Part shown: positions 6,940 through 8,175 of the stretch, in pieces
How positions within the stretch are numbered: the first letter of the stretch is position 1
How the letters are laid out: each line of letters starts with the position of its first letter
From: JBGLNJ01 sp034434835
GTDB lineage: Bacteria > Chloroflexota > Anaerolineae > Fen-1058
DNA length: 8,175 bases
Direction of reading: 5' to 3'
Assembly (NCBI GenBank): GCA_034434835.1
Contig: DAOTXX010000138.1
Location: forward strand, 1 to 8,175
Notes under the pieces: generated by a model
Database searches by the model: none
The model's input: the letters and a program-made list of their open reading frames with translations, nothing else
What the model was told of the DNA's origin: nothing
Made by a program: the position numbers and the translations under genes

Positions 6940-8133
6940 ATGATCCAGGTGGAAGAACGAGAACAGATTCGACGGGCCTACTATGTAGAGGGCAAGAGCG
7001 TGCGACAGATTGCACGCGAGCGGGGCCATTCGCGTTCGACGGTGCGGCAGGCCATCGAGTCGGCGGAACTCGGCGAATACAAATTGTCGGTGCCGCGTCC
7101 GGCCCCGGTGCTGGGAGCCTACAAAGCCTCGCTGGATCGGATGCTGGAGGAGAACCAGCACCTGCCGCACAAGCAGCGCTATACGGGTCACAAGATGTAT
7201 CTGGCCATCCAAGCGGAAGGTTACACTGGCAGCGAGCCGAGCGTGCGCCGCTATGTAGGTCAACGACGGCAAGACCAGAAGCGAGCGGTGTACTTGCCCT
7301 TGGAATTCGACCCGGGCACCGATGCCCAAGTGGACTGGGGTGAAGGCGAGGTCATTCTGGCTGGTGAGCAGGTGACAGTGCAGTTGTTCTTCATGCGCCT
7401 GTGCTACTCGCGGCGCGTGTTCGTCATGGCCTTTCCGGCGCAGAACCAAGAAGCCTTCCTGGAAGGACATGTTCAAGCGTTCCACTTTTTTCAAGGCGTC
7501 CCGGCTCGCCTCAGCTACGACAATCTGAAAACGGCAGTCCAGCGCGTGCTGGCAGGCCACACGCGGCAGGAGCAACAGGCCTTCATCACCTTTCGGAGCC
7601 ACTACTTGTTCGAGAGCCATTTCTGCACGCCGGGCGAAGGGCACGAGAAGGGCGGCGTGGAGCACAGTGTCGGCTTCGACCGGCGCAACTTTCTGGTGCC
7701 CTTGCCGAACGTGGCGTCGTATGACGAACTCAACGCGCACCTGTTGGCGTGCTGCCTGGCCGACGACCAGCGCCAGGTGACCGGGCAACCCACCACGATT
7801 GGCGAAGCGTGGCGGATCGAGCGGCCGCACTTGCGGCCCTTGCCGGTCAAGGATTTCGAATGTTGTGTCACCCGGTGCGTCAGCTTGAACCCATACAGTC
7901 AGGTGGTCTTTGCGACCAATCGTTACTCGGTGCCGACTGATCGAGCCTATCGCACTCTGACGCTCAAGGCGTATCCGTTTCGGGTGGAGGTGCTCCATGG
8001 CGAGGAAGTGATCGCGTGTCATCCCCGCTGCTACGGTCGCGGACCTGATGTCAGGACACATTTACCAAACGTGCTTCCAAGTCGAGGGGCGTATGCGCCG
8101 ACAAAAACGCGAACAAACTCTTGTCCTGCTTGA
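6940..8133 (+). CDS. istA: IS21-family transposase IstA (C-terminus altered)
   Basis: The DDE transposase of the IS21 family, acting with the IstB ATPase. MIQVEEREQIRRAYYVEGKS and VRQIARERGHSRSTVRQAI form the N-terminal helix-turn-helix. The catalytic core shows D132 in QVDWGEGEV, D194 in SYDNLKTAV and E241 in GGVEHSV. The later NRYSVP and YPFRVEVLHG blocks are also typical of the family. The ATG at 6940 is preferred to 6922 because GGAGG lies five bases before it and the protein then begins like other IstAs. After CYGRGPDV (ending near 8052) the sequence no longer resembles IstA: the expected DPLHYL-type segment is missing, and about 26 unrelated residues lead to a stop at 8131-8133. The family usually continues further, so this copy is probably inactive. 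Confidence 0.85.
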   Translation: MIQVEEREQIRRAYYVEGKSVRQIARERGHSRSTVRQAIESAELGEYKLSVPRPAPVLGAYKASLDRMLEENQHLPHKQRYTGHKMYLAIQAEGYTGSEPSVRRYVGQRRQDQKRAVYLPLEFDPGTDAQVDWGEGEVILAGEQVTVQLFFMRLCYSRRVFVMAFPAQNQEAFLEGHVQAFHFFQGVPARLSYDNLKTAVQRVLAGHTRQEQQAFITFRSHYLFESHFCTPGEGHEKGGVEHSVGFDRRNFLVPLPNVASYDELNAHLLACCLADDQRQVTGQPTTIGEAWRIERPHLRPLPVKDFECCVTRCVSLNPYSQVVFATNRYSVPTDRAYRTLTLKAYPFRVEVLHGEEVIACHPRCYGRGPDVRTHLPNVLPSRGAYAPTKTRTNSCPA

Positions 8134-8175
8134 GCAAAAGCAACATCGCATTGAGCAAGCTCACATCCCAGCGGT
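8048..8175 (+). CDS. Unidentified ORF entering the right edge, possibly from another insertion
   Basis: A frame different from istA is open from an ATG at 8048 to the window end. It reads MSGHIYQTCFQVEGR and then MRRQKREQTLVLLEQKQHRI plus EQAHIPAV; the second methionine (8093) has a GAGGGG just upstream. The segment is charged and looks like a coiled helix, and I do not recognise it. It begins exactly where IstA similarity ends, at TGTCAGGACACATTTACC, which looks like an insertion-sequence terminus. It may therefore be the start of a transposase gene of a further IS, or non-coding. Confidence 0.3.
   Translation, partial: MSGHIYQTCFQVEGRMRRQKREQTLVLLEQKQHRIEQAHIPA

Larger units (their letters stand above)
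6829..8175 (+). mobile_element. IS21-family insertion sequence, left part
   Basis: The left end is placed at TGATAAAC (6829) because IS21-type ends begin with TG and the TPR frame ceases to look family-like there. Repeated AGGCCCACC motifs (6843-6851 and 6877-6885), as expected for the multiple transposase-binding repeats at IS21 ends, lie between this end and istA. istB, the ATPase helper gene, would follow but is not reached; IstA homology is lost near 8050, so the element may itself be interrupted. The exact left base is uncertain by several positions. Confidence 0.7.

Noticed and set aside
6904..8061. Long minus-strand open frame opposite istA
   Set aside because: An antisense shadow of a high-GC gene; the plus strand has all IstA catalytic motifs and a good start.

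Overview
The window looks like a chromosomal accessory region from a high-GC environmental bacterium, most likely a member of Chloroflexota. The main clue is the exported CSLREA / beta-helix / choice-of-anchor-Q type protein at 1848-3455, which ends in an aromatic-YLPxxMKN-like tail common in Anaerolineae and Caldilineae proteins. That taxonomic call is inference. I see no rRNA, tRNA, CRISPR array or housekeeping gene.

The backbone is a piece of integron-type gene-cassette array read on the minus strand, with no integrase gene in the window. In minus-strand order it runs: a 5'-truncated TPR-repeat gene (6491-6828), an intact attC-like site (6414-6483), a PD-(D/E)XK-like nuclease-fold gene (5818-6381), a second attC-like site now split in two (5761-5789 and 3497-3545), an exported CSLREA beta-helix gene (1848-3455), and the stub of a third attC R box (1814-1818).

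Almost every joint of this array has been hit by a different mobile element. The second attC is interrupted by a 2215-bp element (3546-5760) that encodes one protein with two complete tyrosine-recombinase domains. The element has 11-bp imperfect terminal inverted repeats and is flanked by GCGGCG direct repeats. Removing the element and one repeat copy restores an attC that aligns block for block with the intact one. Joining the element's ends around one GCGGCG gives an 11-6-11 site of the XerC/XerD dif type. The same junction also assembles a TTGACA-N18-TATAAT promoter facing the recombinase gene. I consider this the candidate undescribed system: a compact, self-contained Xer/dif-like mobile element that can sit in integron attC hairpins.

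On the left, a group II intron (3' part 128-1813, plus strand) carries a reverse transcriptase/maturase with a C-terminal HNH domain, followed by well-formed RNA domains V and VI. Its 3' end falls inside a GCATAAC R box, as expected for an attC-targeting intron. The intron is dead or dying: an IS3-family element (1-127) cuts its 5' side and a frameshift near 1176-1190 breaks the ORF. On the right, an IS21-family element (from about 6829) truncates the TPR gene and carries istA (6940-8133). Homology of IstA stops near 8050, where another sequence, probably another insertion, begins and runs off the window.
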